Source: JAFKFJ01 sp963786445
GTDB lineage: Bacteria; Pseudomonadota; Alphaproteobacteria; Acetobacterales; Acetobacteraceae
Length of the DNA stretch: 64,000 nt
Reading direction: 5' to 3'
Assembly: GCA_963786445.1 (NCBI GenBank)
Contig: CAWAZU010000008.1
Location: 1 to 64,000, forward strand
Numbering within the stretch: position 1 is the first letter of the stretch; each line of letters opens with the position of its first letter. The position numbers and the translations under genes are program-made. The notes beneath the pieces were generated by a model. It did no database searches and was not told the origin of the DNA. It saw only the letters and a program-made list of their open reading frames with translations. Shown here piece after piece: positions 1 to 8,934 of this stretch.

Positions 1-731
1 GATGCGAGGGTATCACGCGGGGTGCGAGCTGGGTTCAGGCTTGGCCGCAGCAGCGCTTGTATTTCTTGCCTGAGCCGCAGGGGCACGGGTCGTTGCGACC
101 GATCTTGGTGCGGCGCGCGTCGGGCTGGGCTTGGGATCGGCTTGCCCGCAGTTGCGCGATCTTTCTCAGCAGCAGGATCGCTCGCGGGATCTCCGCGGCG
201 GCTTGGTCGAGCCGGTCGTCGATGTCCGCGGCCGGCTCGAAAGTCTCGTCGCCGGCATCGATGAAGCCGACGAACGGGGCGATGATGACCTGCGTGCGCT
301 CGTCGGCGGCCAGCGCGTGCCAGTCCGCGGGGATCAGCGCCATGGCCCGCCAGAACCCGCCGACCCAGGTCTTGACCGCGTCGTGCGACGGCTTGCTCTC
401 GGTTGGCTGGAACGCCGGGCGGTAGTCGCAGACACGCTCGGCCTCAAGCCGGCGCAGGCTCCGGTCGATCCTCGCGCTGAGCATGTTGAACAGGATGCCG
501 ACCGCACTGAGCACCGACTGGATCTGTGCGGCATCGTCGAAGACCGGCTCGTCGTCGGTCCACAGCCCCGCCATCCATCGGCGGGGCCGGATCAGGCTCG
601 GCGCGACGATCACGCCGGTCAGATAGCCATCGAGTTCGAGCAGCGACATCGCTCGTGCCGGCGCCGCCGGCGATGCCAGGAAGGCCAGCCACGTCGACAC
701 GGCCTCGCTCGCTGCTGTGCGTCCGTCAAGC
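1..731 (-). mobile_element. Truncated IS66-type element (SEC-C end only)
   Basis: This 731-bp stretch is a near-identical direct repeat of 738-1468, offset 737 bp, with about seven single-base differences. It is the end of an IS66-type element that carries the passenger gene. Position 1 lies about six bases inside the element's terminal GTAACC, so the outer end is just outside the window. The copy stops at 731, where the terminal repeat of the complete element begins. Confidence 0.75.
35..731 (-). pseudogene. SEC-C / UPF0149 passenger gene, 5'-truncated copy
   Basis: This is a second copy of the IS66 passenger gene. It keeps the UPF0149 (YecA-like) body and the C-terminal zinc-binding SEC-C motif NDPCPCGSGKKYKRCC, with Arg where the intact copy has His. 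It has lost the start codon and first few residues where the next IS66 begins. Reading upstream runs into the neighbouring element's end with no plausible native start, so it is probably not expressed as a normal protein. Confidence 0.75.
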
Positions 732-771
732 GTAACCGATGCGAGGGTATCACGCGGGGTGCGAGCTGGGT

Positions 772-1485
772 TCAGGCTTGGCCGCAGCAGTGCTTGTATT
801 TCTTGCCTGAGCCGCAGGGGCACGGGTCGTTGCGACCGATCTTGGTGCGGCGCGCGTCGGGCTGGGCTTGGGATCGGCTTGCCCGCAGTTGCGCGATCTT
901 TCTCAGCAGCAGGATCGCACGCGGGATCTCCGCGGCGGCTTCGTCGAGCCGGTCGTCGATGTCCGCGGCCAGCTCGAAAGTCTCGTCGCCGGCATCAATG
1001 AAGCCGACGAACGGGGCGATGATGACCTGCGTGCGCTCGTCGGCGGCCAGCGCGTGCCAGTCCGCGGGGATCAGCGCCATGGCCCGCCAGAACCCGCCGA
1101 CCCAGGTCTTGACCGCGTCGTGCGACGGCTTGCTCTCGGTTGGCTGGAACGCCGGGCGGTAGTCGCAGACACGCTCGGCCTCAAGCCGGCGCAGGCTCCG
1201 GTCGATCCTCGCGCTGAGCATGTTGAACAGGATGCCGACCGCACTGAGCACCGACTGGATCTGTGCGGCATCGTCGAAGACCGGCTCGTCGTCGGCCCAC
1301 AGCCCCGCCATCCATCGGCGGGGCCGGATCAGGCTCGGCGCGACGATCACGCCGGTCAGATAGCCATCGAGTTCGAGCAGCGACATCGCTCGTGCCGGCG
1401 CCGCCGGCGATGCCAGGAAGGCCAGCCACGTCGACACGGCCTCGCTCGCTGCTGTGCGCCCGTCAAGCACGGCTTCGTCGATCAT
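772..1485 (-). CDS. SEC-C / UPF0149 family protein, IS66 passenger
   Basis: A 237-residue protein with a UPF0149/YecA-like helical body (about residues 10-200) and a C-terminal SEC-C motif (about 213-235, NDPCPCGSGKKYKHCC) of the kind that binds zinc at the end of SecA. Its start ATG overlaps the tnpC stop as ATGA, so it is the last, translationally coupled gene of the IS66 operon and lies inside the terminal repeats. Its function in the element is unknown. A metal-binding accessory role is only a guess. Confidence 0.8.
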   Translation of the reverse strand: MIDEAVLDGRTAASEAVSTWLAFLASPAAPARAMSLLELDGYLTGVIVAPSLIRPRRWMAGLWADDEPVFDDAAQIQSVLSAVGILFNMLSARIDRSLRRLEAERVCDYRPAFQPTESKPSHDAVKTWVGGFWRAMALIPADWHALAADERTQVIIAPFVGFIDAGDETFELAADIDDRLDEAAAEIPRAILLLRKIAQLRASRSQAQPDARRTKIGRNDPCPCGSGKKYKHCCGQA

Positions 1486-3101
1486 GCGGCGGCCGCGGTG
1501 CCGGGCGCGAGCCGGTCGATCCCGGACGCGGCTCGCCAGTTCCAGGGAAGCAATTCACGCAGCGCGTTGACCTTGGTGCGGCCCGAGACGATGCGGTCGA
1601 GCACGTCGGCCAGCCAAGTCTGCGGATCGATGCCGTGCAGCTTGGCGGTGTTGATCAACGACGCCAGTACCGCCCAGCGTTCACCGCCAGCGGCCGAGCC
1701 GGCGAACAGGGCATTTTTCCGCCCCAGAGGTATCGGCCGGATGCTGCGCTCGACCGTGTTGTTGTCCACTTCGACCCGGCCATCGCTCAGGAACACGGTC
1801 AGCCCTTGCCAATGCCCGAGCGTGTAGCGGATCGCGGCCGCCAGCGAGGATTTCGTCGAGATCTCGGCAAGCCGCTCCATCAGCCACGACCGCAGCGCCG
1901 CCATCAGCGGCGTCGTCTCGACCTGGCGGACGGCGAGGCGCTGTGCCGCGGTCAGGCCCCGGACGCGGGCCTCGATCGCATAGATCTGGCCGATCCGGCG
2001 CAGTGCGTCCGCGGCGATCGGGTCTGCGGTCTGCTTGTGCACATCGAAGAATTCCCGTCGCGCATGCGCCAGACAGTAGGCCAGCGTGATCGCGCCGCCC
2101 GGGCGGTCCGGCTTGGCGAGGTCGTCATACCCGGAATAGCCGTCGACCTGCAGCACGCCATGGAACCTCTGAAGATGCTCTTTCACATGGCGGCCGCGGC
2201 GGTCCTCGGCGTAGCGGTAGACCACCGCGGGCTGCGCGGGCCCCTGCCAGGGCCGGTCATCCACGGCATAGCACCACAGGCGGCCGATCCGCGTTCGCCG
2301 TCGCGTGCGATCCAATACCGGCAGCGGCGTGTCGTCGCAGAACACTTTCGGCGCCGTCATCACCGTCTGCACCAGCAGCGCATGCAGCGGCTGCAGCCAC
2401 CACGCCGCCCGCTCGATCCAGCGCACCAGCGTGGACCGGTCGAGATCGATGCCGTGTCCCGCCAGCATCTGCGCCTGCCGGTACAATGGCAGGTGCCAGG
2501 CGAACTTTGATACCGCGACATGGGCGAGCAGTGCCGTGGTCGGCAGGCCACCATCGACCGCACGCGCCGGCGCCGGCGCCTGCACCACGGCACTCGCGCA
2601 GGCGCGACAGCCGTAGCGCGGCCGGCGGATCCGCTTGACCCGCAGGATCGCCGGCACGATGTCGAGCATCTCGCTGATGTCTTCGCCGATCCGATGCAGC
2701 GTGCCCTGGCAGCAGGGGCAGGCGGTGACCCCGGGATCGATCACAACGTCCTCCCGCGGCAGATGTCGCGGCAGGGCCCCGACGTTGCGCGCCGCCTTAC
2801 GGCGCGTGCGCGGATCCTGCGAACGTGGCTTTGCGGGATCCGGCGCCGGCTCGACCGGCGTTGTCGAGACATCACCGAGACCGAGCAACAGCTGTGCGGG
2901 ATCGGCGTCGAACTTCTCCGAGCGCGCGCCATACAGGGCCCGCTTCACCGTCTCCAGCATTGCCCGCAGCTTGCCGTTTTCGTCGCGCAGCTCGACGATC
3001 ATCCCGATCAGGACGTCCGGCTCGCGCGGCAGGGATGCAACATCGGGCGCCATGCCGGGATGATACGGACCCGCGCAGGCGTTTCGCCAGAGTCGCAGCA
3101 C
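1482..3101 (-). CDS. tnpC: IS66 family transposase TnpC
   Basis: A 539-residue DDE transposase. The N-terminal part has a short coiled-coil leader (EKFDADPAQLLLG), then a zinc-finger-like segment (CPCCQG, later CRAC), then the transposase core with catalytic acids around CDDTPLPV and VDGYSGYDD and the C-terminal VEVDNNTVERSIRP block typical of IS66. The start at 3101 gives an N-terminal extension. ATG 3053 (MAPDVASLP) is an alternative and closer to usual family starts. No frameshift is visible. Confidence 0.93.
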   Translation of the reverse strand: MLRLWRNACAGPYHPGMAPDVASLPREPDVLIGMIVELRDENGKLRAMLETVKRALYGARSEKFDADPAQLLLGLGDVSTTPVEPAPDPAKPRSQDPRTRRKAARNVGALPRHLPREDVVIDPGVTACPCCQGTLHRIGEDISEMLDIVPAILRVKRIRRPRYGCRACASAVVQAPAPARAVDGGLPTTALLAHVAVSKFAWHLPLYRQAQMLAGHGIDLDRSTLVRWIERAAWWLQPLHALLVQTVMTAPKVFCDDTPLPVLDRTRRRTRIGRLWCYAVDDRPWQGPAQPAVVYRYAEDRRGRHVKEHLQRFHGVLQVDGYSGYDDLAKPDRPGGAITLAYCLAHARREFFDVHKQTADPIAADALRRIGQIYAIEARVRGLTAAQRLAVRQVETTPLMAALRSWLMERLAEISTKSSLAAAIRYTLGHWQGLTVFLSDGRVEVDNNTVERSIRPIPLGRKNALFAGSAAGGERWAVLASLINTAKLHGIDPQTWLADVLDRIVSGRTKVNALRELLPWNWRAASGIDRLAPGTAAAA

Positions 3102-3113
3102 AGCCGCGGCAAT

Positions 3114-3470
3114 TTATTCGGCCGGCACCGCCACCGTGCGTACGCCGAGCTGCGTCCAGTCCAGGCCGGTGAACAGCAGCCGCAGTTGCGCCGCCGTCAG
3201 CGTCACCGCACCGTCGCGCACCGGCGGCCAGGTGAACGCGCCGCTCTCCAGCCGCTTGGCAACCAGGCACAGCCCGGAACCGTCCCACACCAGCAGCTTC
3301 AGCCGATCCGAGCGTTTCGACCGAAAGATGAAGACATCGCCGGCGAACGGGTCGGTCCCGAGCGCCTGCACGACCAACGCCACCAGCAAGTCCATGCCCT
3401 TGCGGAAATCGATCGGCCGGGACGCCACCATGATCCGCAACCCGGGCCGCGACGGCACACCCAGGATCAC
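3114..3470 (-). CDS. tnpB: IS66 family accessory protein TnpB
   Basis: A 118-residue IS66 Orf2/TnpB protein. It shows the family landmarks RPIDFRKGMDLLVALV and GDVFIFRSKRSDRLKLLVWD. It overlaps the end of tnpA and is followed 12 bp later by tnpC. TnpB is needed for IS66 transposition, but its biochemical role is not settled. Confidence 0.93.
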   Translation of the reverse strand: MILGVPSRPGLRIMVASRPIDFRKGMDLLVALVVQALGTDPFAGDVFIFRSKRSDRLKLLVWDGSGLCLVAKRLESGAFTWPPVRDGAVTLTAAQLRLLFTGLDWTQLGVRTVAVPAE

Positions 3471-3943
3471 GCCCGCCGCCCCACATGCGCGAGCACCACG
3501 TGCAACGCTGCTGCGTCGACCTGGCCGGAAAAGCGAACCCGCAGCCCGCCGTGCTCGATCTCGATCAAGCCCATCGTCACAGCAGCCGGCGCGGGCGATG
3601 CCGAAGAACCTGCGTCAGCTATTGGAGGGCCGCAGTCCCTCGGCGAAGCGGCGTCCTCGATGCGCAGCGGCACAAACATCCCGGCGCGATCCGCTGCCTC
3701 CCGCATCGCCGCGCGTCGCCACGTCTGCAACAGCCCGCGGGCAACGCCGCGCCGACGCGCCAGCGCCGAGACATTCATCCCCGGCTCCAGGCTCTCTGCC
3801 ACCAGTGCCGCCTTCTCTTCAGCTGTCCATCGACGCCGCCGCGCAACTCCCGTGATCAGCTCGATCCGGCGATACTCGCCGCCTTCGTGCCTGTGCTGAT
3901 GCATGGCATTATCGCTGCCACTATCCATCCCGCCCACCCGCAA
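3467..3943 (-). CDS. tnpA: IS66 family protein TnpA
   Basis: A 158-residue first gene of the IS66 operon. The N-terminal half holds a helix-turn-helix (RRRRWTAEEKAALVAES, then SALARRRGVARGLLQTWRR) of the IS3/IS66 Orf1 type, likely binding the element ends. The C-terminal half (IEIEHGGLRVRF) matches the usual IS66 TnpA tail. It overlaps tnpB and starts about 70 bp inside the right terminal repeat. Confidence 0.9.
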   Translation of the reverse strand: MRVGGMDSGSDNAMHQHRHEGGEYRRIELITGVARRRRWTAEEKAALVAESLEPGMNVSALARRRGVARGLLQTWRRAAMREAADRAGMFVPLRIEDAASPRDCGPPIADAGSSASPAPAAVTMGLIEIEHGGLRVRFSGQVDAAALHVVLAHVGRRA

Positions 3944-4016
3944 CCCCAGTCCCCATCCCTAAGACTGGACCCGCAACTGCCCGTGCCGCGAGGTGGCGGT
4001 CTCGCAGCGGTTACGG

Positions 4017-4295
4017 TCATGTCGCACTACCCGGAGATGGATCGGTGCCCCGGTCGGGCGCGCGGCGTGATCTCTTGCCGAGCCCACGTCGTGCGCTGGC
4101 CACACGCTTCTCCAGGGTTTGCATCCACTTGACCTGCGCGCCACGGGTGCGCTGCTGGGCGTAGTAGCGTGCGGTCGTTTTGGAATCGCTATGGCCGAGC
4201 AGGGCCTGCGCGACCGGCAAGTTGCCCTCGTCGTCATCAAGCAACAGGGTCGCTGCGAGGTGGCGGGCGAGGTAGACGTTAAACTCAGCCCCGAT
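4017..4295 (-). pseudogene. Tyrosine recombinase (integrase), C-terminal stub
   Basis: The catalytic end of a phage-type integrase: an Arg-His box (NVYLARHLAATLL) and the LGHSDSKTTARYY motif with the second His and the nucleophile Tyr. Everything upstream is missing because IS3 copy 1 starts at 4296. The IS66 right end lies just past the stop. It suggests that an integrative element once occupied this locus. Confidence 0.8.
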
Positions 4296-4349
4296 TGGGA
4301 TTGCCCCGCCTTCGTGGACACCCTGAAGCTTTGACCCCAAGGTGTCCTT

Positions 4350-4673
4350 ATGCCCGAAACCCGTCTGCCCTATGCGCCGGAGTTCCGGCGTCAGATGATC
4401 GAGTTGGCCCGCGCCGGACGTGATCCGGAGGATCTTGCTCGCGAGTTCGAACCGACCGCGCAGTCGATCCGCAACTGGATTGCTCAGGCCGATCGCAGCG
4501 AAGGCCGCCGGGAGGAGAAGGTGGAGCCGACGTCCAGTGCCGAGCGGGAGGAACTGATCAAGCTCCGCCGCGAGGTGCGCCAGCTCCGGCTGGAGCGTGA
4601 CATCCTCTCAAAAGCCGCGGCCTGGTTTGCCCGCGAGAGCGGCGCGGTATCGTCCGGATCTTCGGGTTCATGA
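4350..4673 (+). CDS. IS3 family transposase OrfA
   Basis: A 107-residue helix-turn-helix protein (YAPEFRRQMIELARAGRD, SIRNWIAQADR) ending in a leucine-rich coiled coil (ELIKLRREVRQLRLERDIL), the usual IS3 OrfA layout. Its stop overlaps orfB as ATGA. A CAAAAG run at 4609-4614 sits where a -1 frameshift would make the OrfAB fusion: the orfB frame is open from there and reads GIVRIFGFM before its ATG. Confidence 0.92.
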   Translation: MPETRLPYAPEFRRQMIELARAGRDPEDLAREFEPTAQSIRNWIAQADRSEGRREEKVEPTSSAEREELIKLRREVRQLRLERDILSKAAAWFARESGAVSSGSSGS

Positions 4674-5533
4674 GCACCAACCAGGCCCTGTTTCCCGTCA
4701 CGACCATGGCGCGCGTGCTCGGCGTCTCCACCGCTGGCTATTACGCATGGCGCGATCGTCCACCATCGACGCATGCGCGAGCCGATGACGCGCTGCTGAC
4801 GCGCGTCAGAACCATCCACGCCAGCTCACGACAGCTGTATGGCGCGCCACGTATCCACGCTCAGCTCCGGGCAGACGGCGAAATGCATGGGCGCAAGAGG
4901 ATTGCTCGTCTGATGCGCGCCGCTGGGCTGGTGGGCGCCTGTCATCGTGGACGTGGTCCCACGACAACGCGGCGGGATCAGGATGCCCGGCCAGCGCCTG
5001 ACCTGGTCGATCGCAAATTCGTCGCGGAGGCGCCCAACCACCTATGGGTGGCCGACATCACCTTCGTGCCGACTGCGACCGGGTTCCTGTATCTTGCCGT
5101 GGTACTCGACGCCTGCAGCCGCAAGATCGTCGGCTGGTCAATGGCCAGCCATCTCCGCACGGAGCTGGTCCTGGACGCCTTGGAAATGGCCGTCGGACAA
5201 CGGCGGCCGGACGATGTCATCCACCACTCCGACCAAGGCAGCCAATACACATCGCTTGCTTTTGGCGGCCGCTGTCGGGAGGTCGGCGTCCGGCCCTCAA
5301 TGGGATCGGTCGGCGATGCTTACGACAACGCCATGTGCGAGAGCTTCTTCTCCACGCTCGAGTGTGAACTCCTGTCGCGAAGAAAATTCGCCTCGCAAAC
5401 TGAAGCGAAGACCGCCTGCTTCAGCTACATCGAAGGCTTCTACAACCCGGTCCGCCTCCACTCAGCGATCGGATACAAATCGCCCATCCACTATGAGCGG
5501 GAGCTTACCCCAGAAACCGAAACCACCCGATAA
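4670..5533 (+). CDS. IS3 family transposase OrfB (DDE integrase)
   Basis: 287 residues. The rve integrase core shows the three acids in WVADITFVPT, HHSDQGSQYTS and YDNAMCESFFSTLECE, followed by the family tail YNPVRLHSAIGYKSP. The N-terminal half carries an HTH_21-like segment (RQLYGAPRIHAQLR). Intact, and likely produced both alone and as a frameshifted OrfAB fusion. Confidence 0.95.
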   Translation: MSTNQALFPVTTMARVLGVSTAGYYAWRDRPPSTHARADDALLTRVRTIHASSRQLYGAPRIHAQLRADGEMHGRKRIARLMRAAGLVGACHRGRGPTTTRRDQDARPAPDLVDRKFVAEAPNHLWVADITFVPTATGFLYLAVVLDACSRKIVGWSMASHLRTELVLDALEMAVGQRRPDDVIHHSDQGSQYTSLAFGGRCREVGVRPSMGSVGDAYDNAMCESFFSTLECELLSRRKFASQTEAKTACFSYIEGFYNPVRLHSAIGYKSPIHYERELTPETETTR

Positions 5534-5576
5534 CCGCCCAAGCCCATCAACCGTCCACAAAGGCGGGGCAACCCCA

Positions 5577-5657
5577 GTCGTGGCGATCGCACGGGAGTTG
5601 GCAGCGTTCGTCTGGTCGATTGCCCGCATGGTGCAACTGCCAGCGCGAACCGCGTAG
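5577..5657 (+). pseudogene. IS110/IS116 transposase, C-terminal remnant
   Basis: About 26 codons reading VVAIARELAAFVWSIAR, which resembles the conserved C-terminal tail of IS110/IS116 transposases. The rest of the gene is absent because IS3 copy 1 abuts it at 5576. Confidence 0.6.
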
Positions 5658-6069
5658 TCGTCCGCAGCAACACGCGACAGCCGGATACGGATACGGAAGG
5701 AACAACGCGATTCCAGTCCTGCGCAGCGGTGGGCCCGGCGGCAGGTCAGGGCAACCCTCGATCTGATTCGGCGAGTTATCTGTGAAATCGCGCGCAATTG
5801 TGACCCCACCCAGAAGCCCGGCTATTGCATTGATTCTGCTTGTAAAAGCCGCAATGGGCGGGGTCACTTTTCGCGTCCAAACGAGACCCCTCCAAACATG
5901 TAGATCCGCAAGCAAAATCAATGAGATGTCCGATTTTTAGGAGGGATCACGGTTGGATGCGATTTCACAATCCACAAGCCCGTCCTGTCTTTCAAAACGC
6001 GTCCCGCGCGTCTTAGCCGCGCGGGACTGTTGCTGGGCGTGAGCCTTGTGTGTGTTTCGGCGTGGGAAA
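5658..6069. other. Intergenic IS debris with two inverted repeats, no gene
   Basis: No convincing gene in 412 bp. There are two inverted repeats. GTGACCCCACCC at 5800-5811 pairs with GGGCGGGGTCAC at 5856-5867 (11 of 12). GTCCCGCGCG at 6001-6010 pairs perfectly with CGCGCGGGAC at 6018-6027. The second could act as a weak terminator for the ISL3 transposase reading leftward, because the minus strand continues into GTTTTG. Confidence 0.5.
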
Positions 6070-7729
6070 GGGCTCTGACGCAATGTTGGTGCTGAGGTCG
6101 CCCACAATCACGTCGCGCCGATAAGGCGGGCTCGCAGCAGGTCAAGACTGGCTCGACCGTACATCTGCCGCTTGACCAACTTCAGCTTCGTGTTCTGCCC
6201 CTCTGTCTGGCCATTCGACCATGGTTCTATCAGTGCCGCCTGCACCGCCGCGTGGTCCTGAGCAATGCCGGAAGCGAACGAAGCCATCAGACCCTGCTTC
6301 GCATCTCCAAGCCATTCATCCAGCCGTTTGGATTGCCGGTGCTGGATCAGACGGTGGAACCGGTCGAGCAGATCTCGCGCTGTCGTCAGATCTGGCACGG
6401 CCGTTCCGATTATCGCGATTGTCCGGGCAATGACCTTCGACAGCGTATCGCGCTCGGTCGTCATCAGGCGGGCGATGCGGCGGGCCGATGGTGTTTTGCC
6501 AGGCCGCTTATCCCGCGTGGCGGTTCCTTCATCTCTCCGCTTCCGGGTCACCCATTCCGTGATGACACGCAGGCTGCCAGTGAAACCCTTGGCTTTCATG
6601 GCCCGCCACAACGCAGCACCGTTACGGCTACCATCGGTCCATGCGGTCTCAAGCTGCGTCATAAAGGGATCGAGTGAACTCATCCGGCTGCGGAATATAT
6701 CATGGCGCCCACCGCGGACCACCTGGCGTACCAGCCCACGAGATTTGTCAGTTCGCCGCATGATCTCCTTGATCGCCACGCCTTGTGCCGACAGTGCCAG
6801 GATATCGGCATTCTCGGCTTCACGGCGTAGCCAGCCCGTATGCTGGCGGCGTTCCGCGGCGCTTAAAGCCTCCGGATCGACGGCGCCTGTACCCACGGCC
6901 TTACGGATTGCGCCCATCGAGCGTTGCACCGCGGTGAGGAAGGCGGCACTGGCGTTTTCCATCAGGTGCCACCGGTCAGCGACCTGAACGGCGTCAGGAC
7001 GGCCCTCGGCGGCGGCCTGCCGGTAACCGGCGCCGCGATCGCGCGCGATAATGTTGATCGAAGGATGCCCTGCCAACCAGGCTGTCGCCGTCGCGGCTTC
7101 CCGATCCGGCAGAATGTCGATGAGGCACCGCCGTTCCAGGTCGCAAATGACCGTCCCGTAACGCTGACCGCGCTTCCAGGCAAAGTCGTCGATACCGATC
7201 ACCCGCGGTTCCTCCGGCGATCGGACGGCACGGCGCCGAACGGTGCGCAGCAAGGTGTCGTTGCTCACGGGCAGCAGCAGGCGTTGCGCGAAGCTTTGTC
7301 CAGGACGTCCACCCAGCGCCAGGCCGAGATGATACACAATCCCCTCGAGACGCGTTGTGCGACGCGCAAACGGGCCACCAACTGTCGTCTCAAGCCGTTC
7401 GGCGAAAATCCGCCGGCGACAATCCATCGTGGTGCAGCGGAAACGGCGGGCGCGGATGGTCACCACCACACGGCGTCCCTGCGACGGAAGATCGGTCAGT
7501 GTTCGCCGATAGCGGCTGTGGATGCGGGCCGACATGGTCCCACAGATCGGGCAACCGGCGGTCACGTTGAGGGGTCTTGCGCCAATCCGCAGTTCGTCGG
7601 CCCCAGTTTCGATGCTCTCAATGGCGAGCCCGCACGGAGAAAGCGTGATTCCACGACCCATGACGGTCATTCCCTACCAATTCGCCCTCCACGATCAGGG
7701 TAAATTGCATCAGGATTAAGTCTGAGCCC
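6070..7729 (-). mobile_element. ISL3-family element
   Basis: About 1.66 kb with one transposase gene. The ends are GGGCTCTGACGCAAT at 6070 and, complemented from 7729, GGGCTCAGACTTAAT. The flanks outside (GGGAAA and CTTTGC) extend the inverted similarity, and I could not find an 8-bp target duplication. Boundaries are accurate to a few bases. Confidence 0.8.
6108..7670 (-). CDS. ISL3 family transposase
   Basis: 520 residues, a normal length. The N-terminal zinc-ribbon is visible (CPICGTMSARIHSRY, then RRFRCTTMDCRRRIF). The DDE core follows (VIGIDDFAWKRGQRYGTVI, VQVADRWHLMENASAAF) and the C-terminal WSNGQTEGQNTKLKLVKRQM block is present. Intact, with no frameshift. Confidence 0.95.
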   Translation of the reverse strand: MTVMGRGITLSPCGLAIESIETGADELRIGARPLNVTAGCPICGTMSARIHSRYRRTLTDLPSQGRRVVVTIRARRFRCTTMDCRRRIFAERLETTVGGPFARRTTRLEGIVYHLGLALGGRPGQSFAQRLLLPVSNDTLLRTVRRRAVRSPEEPRVIGIDDFAWKRGQRYGTVICDLERRCLIDILPDREAATATAWLAGHPSINIIARDRGAGYRQAAAEGRPDAVQVADRWHLMENASAAFLTAVQRSMGAIRKAVGTGAVDPEALSAAERRQHTGWLRREAENADILALSAQGVAIKEIMRRTDKSRGLVRQVVRGGRHDIFRSRMSSLDPFMTQLETAWTDGSRNGAALWRAMKAKGFTGSLRVITEWVTRKRRDEGTATRDKRPGKTPSARRIARLMTTERDTLSKVIARTIAIIGTAVPDLTTARDLLDRFHRLIQHRQSKRLDEWLGDAKQGLMASFASGIAQDHAAVQAALIEPWSNGQTEGQNTKLKLVKRQMYGRASLDLLRARLIGAT

Positions 7730-7905
7730 CTTTGCGCGCCGATTGACAAACAACGCGCCCATAGTTGGCGTTTGGTCGAATGAGGATGCCCCTCCAACGC
7801 AGGCATTCCGTGCGCTGACGCGCCCGGTTGCAATGGTTGGAGACGGCACTCGGCCACTGCCGAGATTCCGGTGGGCCGGATAGTGAGCGGGCAATTGGAC
7901 GTGCG

Positions 7906-8805
7906 TCATTCGACCGGGATATTCTCGTGCTTCAACTCCGCCTCGACGAAGGCGGCGAATGCGCGGGCCTTGGCGGTCGGCATGCGGCCCATGGGATAGA
8001 CGGCCCATAAGTCAAGCAACGGCAATGACCAGTCTGCAAGCACCGGGCGCACGTCGCCCGAGGCGAGCTCCGGGCTGAACATCCAGGCGGAGACAATGGC
8101 CAATCCCATATTTGCCAGGACGGCAGCCCGCACACCTTCGGCCACGTTGACCCGAAGCGGACCCGAAACGCTGACAGACACTTCAGTCGAACCCTGGCGG
8201 AAGCGCCAGGTACCGCCCTCCCTTGCATAGATGACCGCTTCATGGGCGGTGAGCTCGGCCGGCGTCGCTGGTACCCCCGACCGCGTGAAGTAGGCGGGAG
8301 TCCCCACGACATAATGTGGGACGGAAGCAACTTTTCGTGCCGTCAGGGAAGATAAGTCTTCAAGCGAGCCCATTCGCAGCGCGACGTCTGCGCCCGCTTC
8401 TACAAGGTCGATGACTCGATCGTCGAGAATCACATCCATCTTCAGGCCGGGATGCGCTGCCAGGAATTTCGGCAGACGAGGAATGACGTGCATTCGCGCG
8501 AAGGTAACGGCGGCACAGACACGCAGACGACCCGTCAGGCCGGCGCCGGCTCCGCGCGCGACCAGCTCGGCCTCGTCCGCCTCCTCGATCGCGCGCCGCG
8601 CACGGTCATAAAAACTCTGGCCGGCCTCGGTCGGCGATAGCCCGCGCGTGGAACGCATCAAGAGGCGCACACCCAGCCGCGCCTCCATTTGCGCGATGGT
8701 CTTAGAGACCGCCGGCTGACCGACATTCAGTGTCCGCGCCGCCGCCGAGAACGAGCCGGTCTCGACAACGCGGACAAAGGTTTCCATCGCGGCTAGCCGA
8801 TCCAT
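7906..8805 (-). CDS. LysR family transcriptional regulator
   Basis: About 299 residues starting at MDRLAAMETFVRVVETGSFS. A longer in-frame start at 8997 would add 64 atypical residues and run into the divergent gene, so I prefer 8805. The N-terminal winged helix (about 1-60, SFSAAARTLNVGQPAVSKTI) is followed by a LysR substrate-binding domain. It is divergent from the peroxiredoxin/reductase genes, the usual position for a LysR controller of its neighbours. The inducer is unknown. Confidence 0.9.
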   Translation of the reverse strand: MDRLAAMETFVRVVETGSFSAAARTLNVGQPAVSKTIAQMEARLGVRLLMRSTRGLSPTEAGQSFYDRARRAIEEADEAELVARGAGAGLTGRLRVCAAVTFARMHVIPRLPKFLAAHPGLKMDVILDDRVIDLVEAGADVALRMGSLEDLSSLTARKVASVPHYVVGTPAYFTRSGVPATPAELTAHEAVIYAREGGTWRFRQGSTEVSVSVSGPLRVNVAEGVRAAVLANMGLAIVSAWMFSPELASGDVRPVLADWSLPLLDLWAVYPMGRMPTAKARAFAAFVEAELKHENIPVE

Positions 8806-8934
8806 CCGCTTACCCCCAAGACCCCATTCCTCCAAGGAATAAAGCTTATCGCCGTGCCATGCCTGCCGCGCCAGCCCTGTGCTCGCCAAGTTCGTCATGG
8901 CGCGCATCCCACCGCCAGCCATCCGGAGAAACGG

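Larger units (their letters stand above)
732..4014 (-). mobile_element. Complete IS66-family element with a fourth (SEC-C) gene
   Basis: About 3.28 kb, read right to left as tnpA, tnpB, tnpC and a SEC-C passenger. The left end at 732 reads GTAACCGATGCGAG. The right end, complemented from 4014, reads GTAACCGCTGCGAG. IS66 elements characteristically begin GTAA. The 8-bp flanks (CGTCAAGC on the left, GGTCATGT on the right) do not match, so there is no target duplication. A later recombination or deletion joined this copy to the truncated copy on its left. Confidence 0.85.
4296..5576 (+). mobile_element. IS3-family element, copy 1
   Basis: 1,281 bp. The ends are TGGGATTGCCCCGCCTTCGT at 4296 and its imperfect complement ending AAGGCGGGGCAACCCCA at 5576. 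It carries orfA and orfB. A copy of the same length, encoding an identical OrfB protein, lies inverted at 27499-28779. No 3-4 bp target duplication is visible (CGAT before, TCGT after), which suggests rearrangement after insertion. Confidence 0.92.

Noticed and set aside
131..1162. Long plus-strand ORFs opposite the SEC-C genes
   Set aside because: They are shadows of the minus-strand coding sequence, have Arg/Ala-biased composition, and repeat with the duplication.
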